Assembly (NCBI GenBank): GCA_963675955.2
Contig: CAXXVR010000002.1
Span: forward strand, 1,054,001-1,118,000
Source of the DNA: Desulfocicer sp963675955
GTDB taxonomy: Bacteria > Desulfobacterota > Desulfobacteria > Desulfobacterales > Desulfobacteraceae
Direction of reading: 5' to 3'
DNA: 64,000 bases
Part shown: piece after piece, positions 44,519 to 55,515 of the stretch
Layout of the letters: each line of letters opens with the position of its first letter
Position numbering within the stretch: the stretch's first letter is position 1
Notes under the pieces: model-generated
Told to the model about the DNA's origin: nothing
What the model saw: only the letters and a program-made list of their open reading frames with translations
The model's database searches: none
Made by a program: the position numbers and the translations under genes

Positions 44519-46817
44519 GATCTATCCTCTTTGTTCCATCCAGTGCCGCAAGTACCCGTTCCTGGGTAAAAGGTGCATGATCCATGGGCAGCCCGGCATG
44601 GGCCATAGCCGATGCCACCGCCGGCAATGGAGCGTTCATCCCCACTTCCCCGATACCCTTCATGCCAAAGGGTCCGGAGTGTTCAATGGTCTCCACGGCA
44701 TGGGATTCGATGTCGGGCAAATCCAGCGATGTGGGCAGGATATATGTAGAAAAATCCTTGGTTTCAAGCAGGGCCTCCCGGGTCTTGACCTCTTCAAAAA
44801 GGGCATAACCCAGCCCCTGGGCTGTGGCCCCCTGAACCTGCTGTTCAAACACCTGGGGATTGAGCACCCGGCCGCCATCGGTGAAGGCCAGGTAATCATG
44901 GACGTTGATTTCTCCTGTGAGTTCATCCACCTCCACACGGGCAAGATGGGCGGCAAAGGGATAAATCAGGTGGGGAAATCCAAGTTTGAAGGTTTCTCCT
45001 CCCATGGGCATTTCAGGTGTCGTTGGCATGAGGTACTCGGCCATGGAAATCCGGTCGTCTGGCATCATCATGCCTGCAAGATCAACCAGGGAGACATCCC
45101 GGCCCGAGGGCAGATGACGAACCCCCCCGGGAATCATGGCAAAGCCGGAACCGTCGTCAACAAGGAGCATAAGGGCTGCCCGGTTAAACAGCTTGTCCCG
45201 CAGGGCTTCGCATGCCTTGATCAGGGCCTTGCCATAGGTATAGGTGGTACGCCCGGCCGTTGCCGATCCAGAGGGATGGGTTCTGTCGGTGTCCGGCTGG
45301 ATCAGCTCCATTGTCTCCCGACGCTGGCACAGGATTTCACCGGCTATCTGTACAAAGGTGGAGGCATTGCCCTGGCCCATGTCACTCACCCCGTTATAAA
45401 CCCGGATGAATCCAGATGGGGTCAGTTTCACCTTGGCAATGGCATAATCGGCCAATCCCCGACCATAACCCATGCCATTGAAAACAGCGGATATACCCAC
45501 GCTGCGGCGCTTGAATGGCGGAGCTGCTGCAATCCATTTTTTTCGGGTTTTCCACAGGGGATGGTCGGAGAGTCGTGACAGGCATTCATCCATGCCCGTT
45601 GAATGGGTCATGGTTACGCCTGCACAGTTTCTGTCACCGCGAACCAGAGCGTTTTTTCTTCGCAGTGCAAGGGGATCCATGCCAATCTTTGCGGCCAGCC
45701 GGTCCATCATTCCCTCAAAGGCAAAGCAGACCTGGGCCACGCCAAAGCCCCGGAAGGCACCGCCAATGGGATTATTGGTATAGATACAGCGCCCTTTGGA
45801 TTCCATGTTGGCAATGCGGTAGGGTCCCCCGGCATGTTCCAGACCCAGGGCCATGATCTCCACACCCAGATGGGCATAGGCACCGGTGTCGTAATCAAGC
45901 TCACATTGAAGGGCAACAAGGGTTCCGTCCTTTTGGGCACCCAGTTTGTAGTGCATGCGGGCACCATGGCGTTTATAGCCGGCAAGCATGCTCTCTTTTC
46001 TGTCCCACCACATCTTTATGGAACGTCCCCTTACATGCATGGCGGCAAGGGCCAGAAGACATTGGACAGTGGCACCATCCTTGCCCCCGAAGGCGCCGCC
46101 CAGGTAAGGATTTATGATATGAATTTTGTTGTGATCAAGTCCCAGAGCCCGGGCGATTTCAAAACGATCTCGAAACGGTGCCTGGGTGGAAACCGTGAGG
46201 TGAAGTATTCCATCCTTATCAAATCGGGCCACACCGTTTTCGGTTTCAATATAGGCGTGTTCCTGGACAGGGGAAAAAAAGGTCTCTTCAAGGATAATAT
46301 CACAATGGGACATGGCTTCAGCCGGATCACCCTTGGTGATGGTTGCGGATTTCAGAACGTTGCCGGTTTCAAGGTCGTGGACTCGGGACGCCTTTTGTTC
46401 GAGGGCGGCATCCATGGAATCAATGATGGGAAGCGGAGTGATGTCCACCTCAATGAGTTTCAGTGCCCTGGCAAGTATCTGTCGGTTTTCTGCCACCACC
46501 AGGGCAATGGCATCACCGGCATGGCGCACCTTGGTGCCGCAGAGTACAGGCATATCCCAATACACAAAACCCTGGCGGTTGGAGCCGGGCACATCCTTGC
46601 GGGTGAGCACGCAATGAACGCCTTTCAGGGCCTCGGCCCGGGCCGTGTTCACAGAATTGATTCTGCCGTGGGGAATTCCCGCCCGAAGGGCACCGGCCCA
46701 CAGCATCTCCTTTGGGTACAGATCCGAAGCAAAATGTTCTTTTCCCAGGGCCTTGTCAAGGGCATCAAAGCGGGGGGAACGACGACCTATCTCCTGTATG
46801 GATAATAAAGTATTCAT
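44502..46817 (-). CDS. Molybdenum hydroxylase large subunit (xanthine dehydrogenase-like)
   Basis: A molybdopterin-binding subunit of about 771 residues: GAFGGKDGATVQ, the AFRGFGVAQ loop that is xanthine-dehydrogenase-like and lacks the AYxCSFR loop of CO dehydrogenase, MGQGNASTFVQIAGEIL, and KGIGEVGM with the catalytic glutamate. Enzymes of this group hydroxylate purines or other N-heterocycles and aldehydes. The substrate is unknown. ATG at 46817 is taken; 21 further in-frame residues lack a ribosome binding site and do not resemble the family. No molybdenum cofactor sulfurase or purine gene lies nearby. Confidence 0.94.
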   Translation of the reverse strand: MNTLLSIQEIGRRSPRFDALDKALGKEHFASDLYPKEMLWAGALRAGIPHGRINSVNTARAEALKGVHCVLTRKDVPGSNRQGFVYWDMPVLCGTKVRHAGDAIALVVAENRQILARALKLIEVDITPLPIIDSMDAALEQKASRVHDLETGNVLKSATITKGDPAEAMSHCDIILEETFFSPVQEHAYIETENGVARFDKDGILHLTVSTQAPFRDRFEIARALGLDHNKIHIINPYLGGAFGGKDGATVQCLLALAAMHVRGRSIKMWWDRKESMLAGYKRHGARMHYKLGAQKDGTLVALQCELDYDTGAYAHLGVEIMALGLEHAGGPYRIANMESKGRCIYTNNPIGGAFRGFGVAQVCFAFEGMMDRLAAKIGMDPLALRRKNALVRGDRNCAGVTMTHSTGMDECLSRLSDHPLWKTRKKWIAAAPPFKRRSVGISAVFNGMGYGRGLADYAIAKVKLTPSGFIRVYNGVSDMGQGNASTFVQIAGEILCQRRETMELIQPDTDRTHPSGSATAGRTTYTYGKALIKACEALRDKLFNRAALMLLVDDGSGFAMIPGGVRHLPSGRDVSLVDLAGMMMPDDRISMAEYLMPTTPEMPMGGETFKLGFPHLIYPFAAHLARVEVDELTGEINVHDYLAFTDGGRVLNPQVFEQQVQGATAQGLGYALFEEVKTREALLETKDFSTYILPTSLDLPDIESHAVETIEHSGPFGMKGIGEVGMNAPLPAVASAMAHAGLPMDHAPFTQERVLAALDGTKRIDHEYKI

Positions 46818-46922
46818 AGATGAGGTTATAGAACCGGCCTTTGAGGCTGTCAAGATATAAATTGGCCGTTTTAAGACCATGATTAAATCAGCATATTCAT
46901 ATATAATGTGACCAAATCCGGA

Positions 46923-49259
46923 TCATTTAACCAGGAATCGGACACGGTCCTTTAATATTTCATTCTCTTCAGGGGATACGGTATGTCCTGAATGACGGAT
47001 CCTTGACACCTCAAGCACATGGCTGCCAGGGTGAACCTGCCAGTTGAACTGTGATCCGGTTACCGTCAGTGGTTGACCATCCAGATACCAGGCAAGGGTA
47101 TCACCCGGGGAAACTCCTGTCACCCGGCATGCCAGCACCTCATGGTCGTCGGGGATTCGGGGGTCCATGGCCAGGTGCATGCCGTTCAGGGGTTGAATCA
47201 ATCCAAATGATGGTGTATGGGGCCGGTGGGATTTTGCATATATCATTGGTGATTCCATGGGACCTTCCAGGACGGTTGTCATGCTCTGGGAAGGTTCAGT
47301 CCCCGGGAGGAACCATTCGGTTCTCATGGACCTGTTGCTAAAGGATTCCGGAAATAACCATTTTTTACGGGCAGGGGGCATGGGTTGAATGGAAATTTCA
47401 CGGCGGACAAGCCGGGGACTCATGTAAAGAGGCCTGGTGTCTCTCATCTGGTTTAGCCGGGCAAAAATGCTTCTGAGCACAAAGCCCGGTCCCCGGGAGC
47501 CGGTCATGCCCCTGGTGGGGCTGCCATCCAGATTTCCCATCCACACCCCCACCGTGAAATTGCAATTATATCCCATGGCCCAGGTGTCTCTGTAATCACT
47601 GGATGTACCCGTTTTTACAGCGGTTTGAACGGGGAAGTTTAACAGACCTCCCCTCCCGAACTCCAGGGTTCTGGCCCCGGCATCGGACAATATGTGCCCC
47701 ATGAGGGAGGTTATTTCCTTTGAAAAAATTTGTCGGTTATACTTGTACTTTATGGGCGTTCCTGAAACCGTACACAGGGGAATCCATCTTCCCTGGTTGG
47801 CCAGCACCGTGTACGCCTGGACCAGTTCATACAACGAGACCTCCCCATTGCCCAGGGCCAGGCCGTCCCCGTAAAAATCGGGGTGCTGGTTCAAGCTGGT
47901 GAATCCCAGGGTACGCAGGCGTGTGAGGTAATCTTCCACCCCCACAAACTGAATGGTGCGCACCGCAGGGATGTTCAATGAATTGCCAAGGGCATTGCGC
48001 AGGGTCACTGCACCATAGTGTTGCCCGCTGTAATTATGGTAGGCGTGCATTCCCATGCCCACCCTTTCGGCCAGGGGGCTGTCCTGGATCAGGGTGGCGG
48101 CGGTCCATCCTTTTTCCAGGGCCATGGCATAGACAAAGGGTTTCATGGCAGAGCCGGGTTGTCGCAGGGCCGTGACGGCATTGATATCCTGTCCATGGTT
48201 TTTTGCTTGCAGTGGTTCCGGATATTGGGCTGTTGCCTGGTGGAAGTTGTTTTCTTTTGTGTAATGCCCCACAGCCCAGGCCAGGATTTCACCGGTGCTG
48301 TGATCCACTACCAGGGCCGCCCCATTGTGAACCTTTCTATCCCGGTGGGATGCCAGGGCCGTATCCAGAAGGGTCTGTACCCGTTGCTGGAGACCACCGT
48401 CCAGGGTGGTGTGAATTTTTTTGGGATATACCCCATTAAATTGATCTGGATGATTCAAAACAAACCGGGCAAAATGCGGTGCCCTGACGGATAATGCCGG
48501 GTGTTTCAGTTCAAAGGACTGTGCTGTAATTGCCCGGCTTTGGATTGGGGTTAAGATTTCCTGGTTTTTCATTGCAGTGGCCAGACTTTTCAAGGGGCCA
48601 TTTATGCGTCCGGGATGGCGGTGGAGATCATAATAATCCGGTGCCCGTACCAGAACGGCCAGGGCCAGGCTTTCCTTGATGTTCAAAGATTCCACATCCC
48701 GGTCAAAATAAAATCGGGCAGCCTGGACAATGCCCCGGCGCCGGGAGGCATATGGAACCTGGTTGAGATAAAACCATAGGATATCATGTTTATTGCTGCT
48801 CTTTTCCAGTTGCCGGGCCTCAAAGCCTTCAATCCACCGGGACCAGATTGTTCTGGGCCTGGGATGAATCAGACGCACCACCTGTTCGGTGATGGTACTG
48901 GCCCCCCTGACGGCCCTGCCTGCTCTTATGTTCTGGAACAGGGCATGGAAACGGGCCAGCCAGTCCACACCCCCGTGGTGATAAAATCGTCTATCTTCGG
49001 AAAAGATAAACGCCTCCTGAAGAAAAGAGGGAATATCATGTAAAGCCTTTTGATCATGGCGGTTCCATGTACCGGTATAGGTGGTGGTCAGGGGAATGCC
49101 GTGGCGATCCAAAATTCGGGGTTTTTTAACGATACCTGTCACATTGGATAGACAGTGGGGTAGGGGTTTCATATCCATGTGGGTTTTTATCCCCAAACAC
49201 ATCATGCTACCCCCCATGACCAGCAATACAGAAAATATTAAAATATTTTTCTTGGACAT
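46923..49259 (-). CDS. pbpC: Penicillin-binding protein 1C
   Basis: A 778-residue bifunctional peptidoglycan synthase: membrane anchor at about residues 5-25, GT51 glycosyltransferase (EAFIFSEDRRFYHHGGVD, GASTITEQVVRL), transpeptidase (QPGSAMKPF, NSLNIPA, KTGTSS) and the BiPBP_C domain at the end that is typical of PBP1C. ATG at 49259 has GAGGA upstream; the TTG at 49271 is rejected. It lies downstream of an alpha-2-macroglobulin gene in the same direction, the usual pairing in Gram-negatives. Confidence 0.95.
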   Translation of the reverse strand: MSKKNILIFSVLLVMGGSMMCLGIKTHMDMKPLPHCLSNVTGIVKKPRILDRHGIPLTTTYTGTWNRHDQKALHDIPSFLQEAFIFSEDRRFYHHGGVDWLARFHALFQNIRAGRAVRGASTITEQVVRLIHPRPRTIWSRWIEGFEARQLEKSSNKHDILWFYLNQVPYASRRRGIVQAARFYFDRDVESLNIKESLALAVLVRAPDYYDLHRHPGRINGPLKSLATAMKNQEILTPIQSRAITAQSFELKHPALSVRAPHFARFVLNHPDQFNGVYPKKIHTTLDGGLQQRVQTLLDTALASHRDRKVHNGAALVVDHSTGEILAWAVGHYTKENNFHQATAQYPEPLQAKNHGQDINAVTALRQPGSAMKPFVYAMALEKGWTAATLIQDSPLAERVGMGMHAYHNYSGQHYGAVTLRNALGNSLNIPAVRTIQFVGVEDYLTRLRTLGFTSLNQHPDFYGDGLALGNGEVSLYELVQAYTVLANQGRWIPLCTVSGTPIKYKYNRQIFSKEITSLMGHILSDAGARTLEFGRGGLLNFPVQTAVKTGTSSDYRDTWAMGYNCNFTVGVWMGNLDGSPTRGMTGSRGPGFVLRSIFARLNQMRDTRPLYMSPRLVRREISIQPMPPARKKWLFPESFSNRSMRTEWFLPGTEPSQSMTTVLEGPMESPMIYAKSHRPHTPSFGLIQPLNGMHLAMDPRIPDDHEVLACRVTGVSPGDTLAWYLDGQPLTVTGSQFNWQVHPGSHVLEVSRIRHSGHTVSPEENEILKDRVRFLVK

Positions 49260-49398
49260 GACGTTCCTCAATTTGGGGTAAGGCTTGGCTTATGGCTCTT
49301 TATTTAAGAAGGCCGACAACAGACCCACCAAGGGCTGCCCCCCCGGAACATTGGGGACGAAAATACCCGCCGACGTTCCCCTTACGGTCAGGTTTGGC

Positions 49399-52300
49399 TT
49401 ATTGCTCCACAACAAGGGTTTTTTCCACGCTTTTTCCAAACACATCAGGATCATACATCTCCAGCACCTGGGCGGGCAGGGCTGCAAAGCGTCCCCGGGC
49501 AATGGCCTGGGCCGTGTAGGAAAGTACATATTGACCCGGTGGCAGGCCATCGGCATAATACCGCACCCTGTCATGGCCCATCTCCCGGTGGTAAAAGTAC
49601 CATTGGGATAGGCCATGGCGATCCCGGAAGCCCGTGTCGTTCCATCTGGAGTCCCTGGGTGGCCATGCATTGTCTTTCTGGGAAGTGGAATCTTTTGGGG
49701 GCATTACCCCTGTTTTAGCTGTATCCACCATGGATGCCGTGGCCAGATCCCGGTTCACCGCCTCCAAACCACCGGGCAGGGGATCATCCACCACCACAAA
49801 ATTCCCGGCTGCCGGAAGGGAAATAAACAGATCCACCCGCACCAGTTCACCCTGATGGATTTTAAGGGGATCGGTCAAAAGCTCCCATTTCCCATCTCGT
49901 TCCACACTGATTTCTTTATGAATTTCCATGCCTGCATTGATGGCATGGGATGATTTTTCCCGTGGCATATAACTCACGGCTGCCGTGTAATATAGGGTAC
50001 CGGGGCCACTTTTCTGGATGACAAGGTCTGTTCTGGGTGTCGGGACCTCTTTTTTAATGGGCCTTTTAAGGGTGACAGCCGGGGCGTTGATATCCTGGAA
50101 ACGGGCTTTTCCAAGCAGGGTTTCATCCACATGGGCCAGAACTTCCATGTCCGGCGTGTCATTTTCAAAGGCCCGGGTATAGTCAATCAGGCCATTGGTG
50201 CAGAAAATATTATCCTGGGTGTTGTACCAGGTGCCTGAACTTTGCCGGGTCTGGATGATGGTACGCACAAGTTTCAGGGGCAGATCCTTTATCTCTTTTT
50301 GCCGGTTATATTTATGGGCATAGTCAATCATGGCAGATAAAACAGCCCCCTGGGTCCGGGCAGATGATTCCAGAAGCAGATCACTGGCCTTGTCCAGGGT
50401 TTCATTGAATCGGAGTTTACCGGCACTTTGTACGGATTGGGCTGATATTGTTTCCCAGGTAAGCTGGGAAATGGGTTCTCCCCCTGCCACCCGGGTGGCG
50501 GCCATGAGGAACTGGGCCTTGCCAAACAGACTCATGCGTTTGACATGGGGTTCATAGCGCTGGATATCTGCAAGTGTGAGTTTTCCCTCCCGGGCCAGGG
50601 CAGACAGGGCAACGGCCCGCACTGTGGCTGCCATGCCCTTGGAATAGAAATCAGGCAATATATTCTGCCTTAAAATGGTTAACAGATAGTCCTGGAGGCG
50701 GGCTTCCACAGCTTGCGGCGGTTGGTATCCCCGTTCTTTGAGCCAGCTGAATGCCAGGGCCGTGTAAGCGGACAGATAAGGACTCACCCGATTATCCTCG
50801 GGTTTAAAATAGGCCATGCCGCCGTTGGGGGCCTGGAAGGAGGGTGCCTGTTTCAGTATCTTTTCCGGCAGTTTTCCGGCATCCTCCCATGTCAGTCGTT
50901 GTTCCAGGCGATTTTTAAGGCTCTGATAATGGCTGGCCATGACGGCCCGGGTGAGTTTCTGTTCCCAGCAGGTGTAAGCGTAATCCCTCATATAGGTAAA
51001 CGCCCCGTCCACATTGTCAAGCAGGGTGGGAGAGAGAATCAGCCGGGTGTTTCCGGTGTCAGGTGCCATGTTTTCCGGATACTGGATGGGGATGGTGGCA
51101 GCGGTGCTGTTCATGACCATGCCGTGGCTGGCACTGGTGATGTGATTTTGCCTGGGAATGACCGTTAACGTGTGGATGGTGCCATCTGCATCCAAATCAT
51201 CCCGGGCGGTTACCTTGAATATCAGGGAACCCGGCGTAACGGTTTCCACCGGAAGGTAGACAATTTTACGTTTATATGGCGGCAGGTGAATGGTTTGTGT
51301 TTGGGTGTCTTTGAAGGCATAATCCACATGGTCTCCACCAGCACCAGCATCACCTTCTTTTTTTCCTCCTCCTCTTTCATTATTATTATCAACATCTCCA
51401 CCACCACTGCTGTCGTTGGTATTACCCTCTTCAGCGCTTTCGGCGTTGCCATCATGGGTCACAGAAATGGACACCACAAGATCCCGAATCTCCGGGGTAC
51501 GGTTCATGATGGAAAACCCCGCTTGGAAGGTATCCCCGGCCGTTACCTGGTTGGGCATCACCGGCCGCACCTCTGTGGGACGGTTGACCTTGAACTGATT
51601 CTCTCCCAGACCCATGACCTCATCCGGGGTGACAGCCATGGCAAATATACGCCAGCCTGTGAGGTTGTCCGGCACGGTGAAGGTGCTCCTGGCATGACCC
51701 TTATCATCGGCCATGAGACTGGGGTTCCAGTGGCTTACAAATTTAAAAAAGGATCTCATGGCAATGTTGCCACCGCCGTCCCCCCCCACATTGGCACCCT
51801 TTGCTTCAAACATGCGGCGGCCAACGATGTTGGTTAAAAGGCTGTAGTTGTTCACATCCAGTCCATCCAGTGTGTAAAAACCCTTGCGGACGTCAAAATG
51901 CTGTTTTCCGCCGGCAATGAGGTCAAACACCGCCTCATCCAGAACGGCAACGGCAAACTCCACCGGAGCATTTGGGAGTGAATCCGGCAGGTGGGCGTTA
52001 ATGTCAACGGTCACGGTGTCGCCGGGTTTATAGATTTTCTGGTCCGTGTTCACAGTAACCGCCATACCCTTGCCGGGATCGATGACCCTTGTTTCCACAT
52101 AACCTGTGCGAAAGGTGGGTTTTCCCAGGTCCACCTGATTTTCTCCCAGGGGTTTTGCCACCCGGGGGGAGAGGATGGTGGCAGAAAGAAAAAATCCCGG
52201 TTGAAGATCCGCGGACACCGGCACGTTAATCACCTCTGTGGCGGTTTCCATCTTTTTCACCCATTGCCGCAGGATGCCATATCGTTCCAGGCTGATCAGT

Positions 52301-55300
52301 GCATATGCCCCGGGAAAGGGATTTTTAATGAGATATTGTGCGGTTTCCCCCAGGTTTACCGTCTCTTTTTCCGGAATAATCTGTAATCGATAATCGGCGG
52401 GTTCCTGCCATACCACATGACCCCGGCCCGTTACCCAGGTGGTTATGCCCGAAGTGTGCTGTCTTCCCCGGGTATCGGTCACCGTGGCGCTGATACGATA
52501 ATCTCCGGGTATTTCCGGGGTAAAAGAAAAGGGTAAAGGTTCTTTAGTGGTCGTCAACTCCATATTATGGGTGGTGATCCACTGGTGGATATACTGAGTA
52601 AGATAGGCATTACCCGCTCCCTTCACCCGTGTGGCCTTGGTCTCCAGGCGCTGCACCTGGATATTAATTTTTGCGCCATCAACAGGATTGCCCCGGTTAT
52701 CCACCACCATGGTTTCCAGGGTGGCGACTCGATTGGCGTCATACACCCATTTCAGACTTTTCAGGCCCACAAATCGATCCCTTCCAAGATAAGGGGCTGT
52801 GGCGGTGGCTGCCACAAATTTACCCCGGTCATCCTGCACCGCAGTTTCCACGCTGAGGGTTCCGTATGCCACATCCGGTGGATTCAGCTGGATGGTATTT
52901 TCCAGGGTGCCCTGGTCGTTGAGGGTATCTGTTTTTTCCAGAAGGGTTTCCATGTCACCGGAACGAGAAAATCCATTGTTTTTTTCATCGTCTCCATCCT
53001 GAAATGGCCTGTAAAATGAAAATTTTTTGGCAATGGGATGGTTGGGTCGAAATATTTTTTCCTTGAGTCCAATCATAACCCGTGCATTGGCATCGGTGTA
53101 GGGACCACCGGCATGGAGGCTTGCCCGGGAGGTCACGGTGAGGCTGTCCCCCATTTTAAAGGCATGGCCGTTAAGTTCAGTGGTGACTTTAAATGGTGAC
53201 GGGGTAAAATCACTGACCAGCACACGTAGCGGATTCCAGCTTTGCTGTGTAAAATCAGCGGACAGCTCAAAGCTATACCAGCCCACATTGCCATTTTCGG
53301 GTACTTCATATTCGCCATGGATGGCACCAAACCGGGACAGTGTAAGCTTTTTACGGGTGAGTACGATTTTACCTGTGGGGTCAATCAGGCTAAGGGTATA
53401 ATGTGATTTTGGAGGACTGATGAATCGGGTGTTATCCTGATCCCGGACATAGATCTTGTACTGGATGGTATCCCCGGCCCGGTAAATTCCCTGGGCTGTT
53501 GTGCCCCAGGCATTGAGGTGGCCATGACGGGCCTGCATGCGTGAATCAAAGGCCTCTCCGGACACCTGCCAGGTGTCAATGGTGAACCGGTTGTTCAGGG
53601 GCAGCAGGGCTAGATCATCGTCTTTGCTCACCCGGATAAAAAGGCGCTGGTCATTGTTTTCTTCCCACCAGCGGTCAAAGGTTTTTCGTTCCGGGTCCAG
53701 GGTGACAACACCGGGCAGCAGGGCCACACCGTTGTCATCTGTGGTTTCCCGGGCCAGGGCTTTTGTGTTGCGGGTGAGGTTTTCCATGGCATCTTTATGG
53801 ATACTCACCCGGACTCCGGGTACAGGCAGACCCGTTGCAAGGCTTGTCACCCACACCAGTGAATTAAAATGACCGATTTTTGCATGAACCTGCCAGGGGG
53901 TGACCTGGGCAAAGAATTGTTTTTCACCGGCATGTTTTTTTACAGATGGCATGGTATTGTTAACCTTGCCATACACGGCACCGGTGTGCCCGGCAAGCAT
54001 TTCCCGGATGCCCATGGGGGTGTGGTAGGTGATATCCCGGGCCATGAGATTGGCTTTGGTGAGGGTGTTTGGGAGGTCATGGGGGGAGGGTGTTTTCCGG
54101 AGATTTTTATCAGTATCACCATCCGCATCATCATCATCACCACCACCATCATCAGCTGATTTGCCCACGGATTGGGTTTCATCCACATTCATTTGTTCGG
54201 CAGTGATGGTCCGGAAGCTGAAGTCCATGTGTTCCATATTGGTCACTGCCATGGGCAGCCGGGAATCCAGATCCTTTTCCAGAACCCCGGTGGGGTGCAG
54301 CAGCTGATAATCGGGTTTGCGATGGTCGGTGAAAAAGGTAAAATCCATGGGGGAGGACAAGGATCTGCCAAAGGCATCCCGGATGCCATCCCCCGTCTCT
54401 TTAATATGGTAATGCCGCCAGGGGATAAGATTTTCCGGCAGTGAAATGGGGTAGTGTGCGTTGTTGTGGTGGCGGGTTCTCAGGAGTCCACCGCTGTAGT
54501 TGTTGGCCCAGGGATCATAGTCCTTACGATTTCCGGCCAGGTCCGGTCTTATAATGACCCGGTCCCGGATTTCCTGGAAGCCCACCGGGGCTGTGAACAA
54601 AAGCTCTGTGTATGTGTCGGGGTTGGCAAGGGGATGTATGTCCGGTGTGGGCGCGGTCTTGAAATGGTTTGATTTTGCCAATTTCTGAAACTGATCCGGG
54701 GAAATGATGATGGGGTTCTTACCTTGGAGGGTATAGCACCGCAGCCCCAGGAATTTAAATTCTGGAAAGGTATGAAATTTCACCACCACTCTTTTTTCCA
54801 TGCCCGGTTCCGATCCCTGTGTGGAGACAATACCCGGGGATACCCACATCTCCATGGCGGTGTCCAGGGGCAGCTCTTTTGTCGGGGATATCCACCAGAT
54901 ACGACCGGAGGTGTTCTCCGGGTGGGGTTCCACCTGCACCGGAGACATGAATTTACCATCGGTGTGCCGGATGATTTTTATGCAGGCTTTCACAGATTCC
55001 GGGGTGACAGGTTGATTAAAATGAAGGCCCATCACAGGCGTTCCAGGGGAGCGCCAGGTCTGGAAATCCACCCAGGATATCCGGGGATGCTGGGTGGTGA
55101 ATGTATGAATGACAGGATCTGTCAGGCCTGTGCCGTCCAGGGCGGTGATGCCGGGATTCATGATCAGGGTATAACGCGTGGCAGGTTGCAGGGCCTGTGA
55201 TTCATCCAGCTGCAGGGACAGGGCCGAGGTGTCAAGCCAGCGCCACTGACCTTTTACATCGGGCGTGATGGTGACAGGGATCTCATCCTTGGAACGTTCC

Positions 55301-55488
55301 ATGGCCCCCAGGGGCACCACATCCCGGTCAAACTCAATGACAATCTGCCGCAGGGACTGAACATTTTCACCTCCCGGGGTAATCCGGGTTATCTGTAATG
55401 GCGAAGGGGTGCCGGGGGAGAAAGTAGGTGTCAGGAGCGTTGTCAATGTCATGATTGCCAGCAGGGCGAATGCATATTTTTTTTGCAT
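49399..55488 (-). CDS. Alpha-2-macroglobulin family protein with thioester motif
   Basis: A 2029-residue periplasmic protein: signal peptide at residues 1-26 (MQKKYAFALL...), macroglobulin-like domains, a bait-type region, and the thioester motif CWEQ (C1507 to Q1510, bases 50959-50970). It resembles E. coli YfhM, which traps proteases and works with PBP1C in protecting the cell wall, but this one has a cleavable signal and no lipobox cysteine. Two acidic Gly/Asp/Asn-rich linkers (DGGGDDDDADGDTDK near residue 450, and a longer one near 1370) are unusual. GGAGG precedes the start. Confidence 0.93.
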   Translation of the reverse strand: MQKKYAFALLAIMTLTTLLTPTFSPGTPSPLQITRITPGGENVQSLRQIVIEFDRDVVPLGAMERSKDEIPVTITPDVKGQWRWLDTSALSLQLDESQALQPATRYTLIMNPGITALDGTGLTDPVIHTFTTQHPRISWVDFQTWRSPGTPVMGLHFNQPVTPESVKACIKIIRHTDGKFMSPVQVEPHPENTSGRIWWISPTKELPLDTAMEMWVSPGIVSTQGSEPGMEKRVVVKFHTFPEFKFLGLRCYTLQGKNPIIISPDQFQKLAKSNHFKTAPTPDIHPLANPDTYTELLFTAPVGFQEIRDRVIIRPDLAGNRKDYDPWANNYSGGLLRTRHHNNAHYPISLPENLIPWRHYHIKETGDGIRDAFGRSLSSPMDFTFFTDHRKPDYQLLHPTGVLEKDLDSRLPMAVTNMEHMDFSFRTITAEQMNVDETQSVGKSADDGGGDDDDADGDTDKNLRKTPSPHDLPNTLTKANLMARDITYHTPMGIREMLAGHTGAVYGKVNNTMPSVKKHAGEKQFFAQVTPWQVHAKIGHFNSLVWVTSLATGLPVPGVRVSIHKDAMENLTRNTKALARETTDDNGVALLPGVVTLDPERKTFDRWWEENNDQRLFIRVSKDDDLALLPLNNRFTIDTWQVSGEAFDSRMQARHGHLNAWGTTAQGIYRAGDTIQYKIYVRDQDNTRFISPPKSHYTLSLIDPTGKIVLTRKKLTLSRFGAIHGEYEVPENGNVGWYSFELSADFTQQSWNPLRVLVSDFTPSPFKVTTELNGHAFKMGDSLTVTSRASLHAGGPYTDANARVMIGLKEKIFRPNHPIAKKFSFYRPFQDGDDEKNNGFSRSGDMETLLEKTDTLNDQGTLENTIQLNPPDVAYGTLSVETAVQDDRGKFVAATATAPYLGRDRFVGLKSLKWVYDANRVATLETMVVDNRGNPVDGAKINIQVQRLETKATRVKGAGNAYLTQYIHQWITTHNMELTTTKEPLPFSFTPEIPGDYRISATVTDTRGRQHTSGITTWVTGRGHVVWQEPADYRLQIIPEKETVNLGETAQYLIKNPFPGAYALISLERYGILRQWVKKMETATEVINVPVSADLQPGFFLSATILSPRVAKPLGENQVDLGKPTFRTGYVETRVIDPGKGMAVTVNTDQKIYKPGDTVTVDINAHLPDSLPNAPVEFAVAVLDEAVFDLIAGGKQHFDVRKGFYTLDGLDVNNYSLLTNIVGRRMFEAKGANVGGDGGGNIAMRSFFKFVSHWNPSLMADDKGHARSTFTVPDNLTGWRIFAMAVTPDEVMGLGENQFKVNRPTEVRPVMPNQVTAGDTFQAGFSIMNRTPEIRDLVVSISVTHDGNAESAEEGNTNDSSGGGDVDNNNERGGGKKEGDAGAGGDHVDYAFKDTQTQTIHLPPYKRKIVYLPVETVTPGSLIFKVTARDDLDADGTIHTLTVIPRQNHITSASHGMVMNSTAATIPIQYPENMAPDTGNTRLILSPTLLDNVDGAFTYMRDYAYTCWEQKLTRAVMASHYQSLKNRLEQRLTWEDAGKLPEKILKQAPSFQAPNGGMAYFKPEDNRVSPYLSAYTALAFSWLKERGYQPPQAVEARLQDYLLTILRQNILPDFYSKGMAATVRAVALSALAREGKLTLADIQRYEPHVKRMSLFGKAQFLMAATRVAGGEPISQLTWETISAQSVQSAGKLRFNETLDKASDLLLESSARTQGAVLSAMIDYAHKYNRQKEIKDLPLKLVRTIIQTRQSSGTWYNTQDNIFCTNGLIDYTRAFENDTPDMEVLAHVDETLLGKARFQDINAPAVTLKRPIKKEVPTPRTDLVIQKSGPGTLYYTAAVSYMPREKSSHAINAGMEIHKEISVERDGKWELLTDPLKIHQGELVRVDLFISLPAAGNFVVVDDPLPGGLEAVNRDLATASMVDTAKTGVMPPKDSTSQKDNAWPPRDSRWNDTGFRDRHGLSQWYFYHREMGHDRVRYYADGLPPGQYVLSYTAQAIARGRFAALPAQVLEMYDPDVFGKSVEKTLVVEQ

Positions 55489-55515
55489 GAAACCTCCATG
55501 GGGTATGCGTGTATT

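Noticed and set aside
49615..55200. Many plus-strand open frames opposite the macroglobulin gene
   Set aside because: They are shadows of a single long minus-strand gene with clear domains and a strong ribosome binding site.
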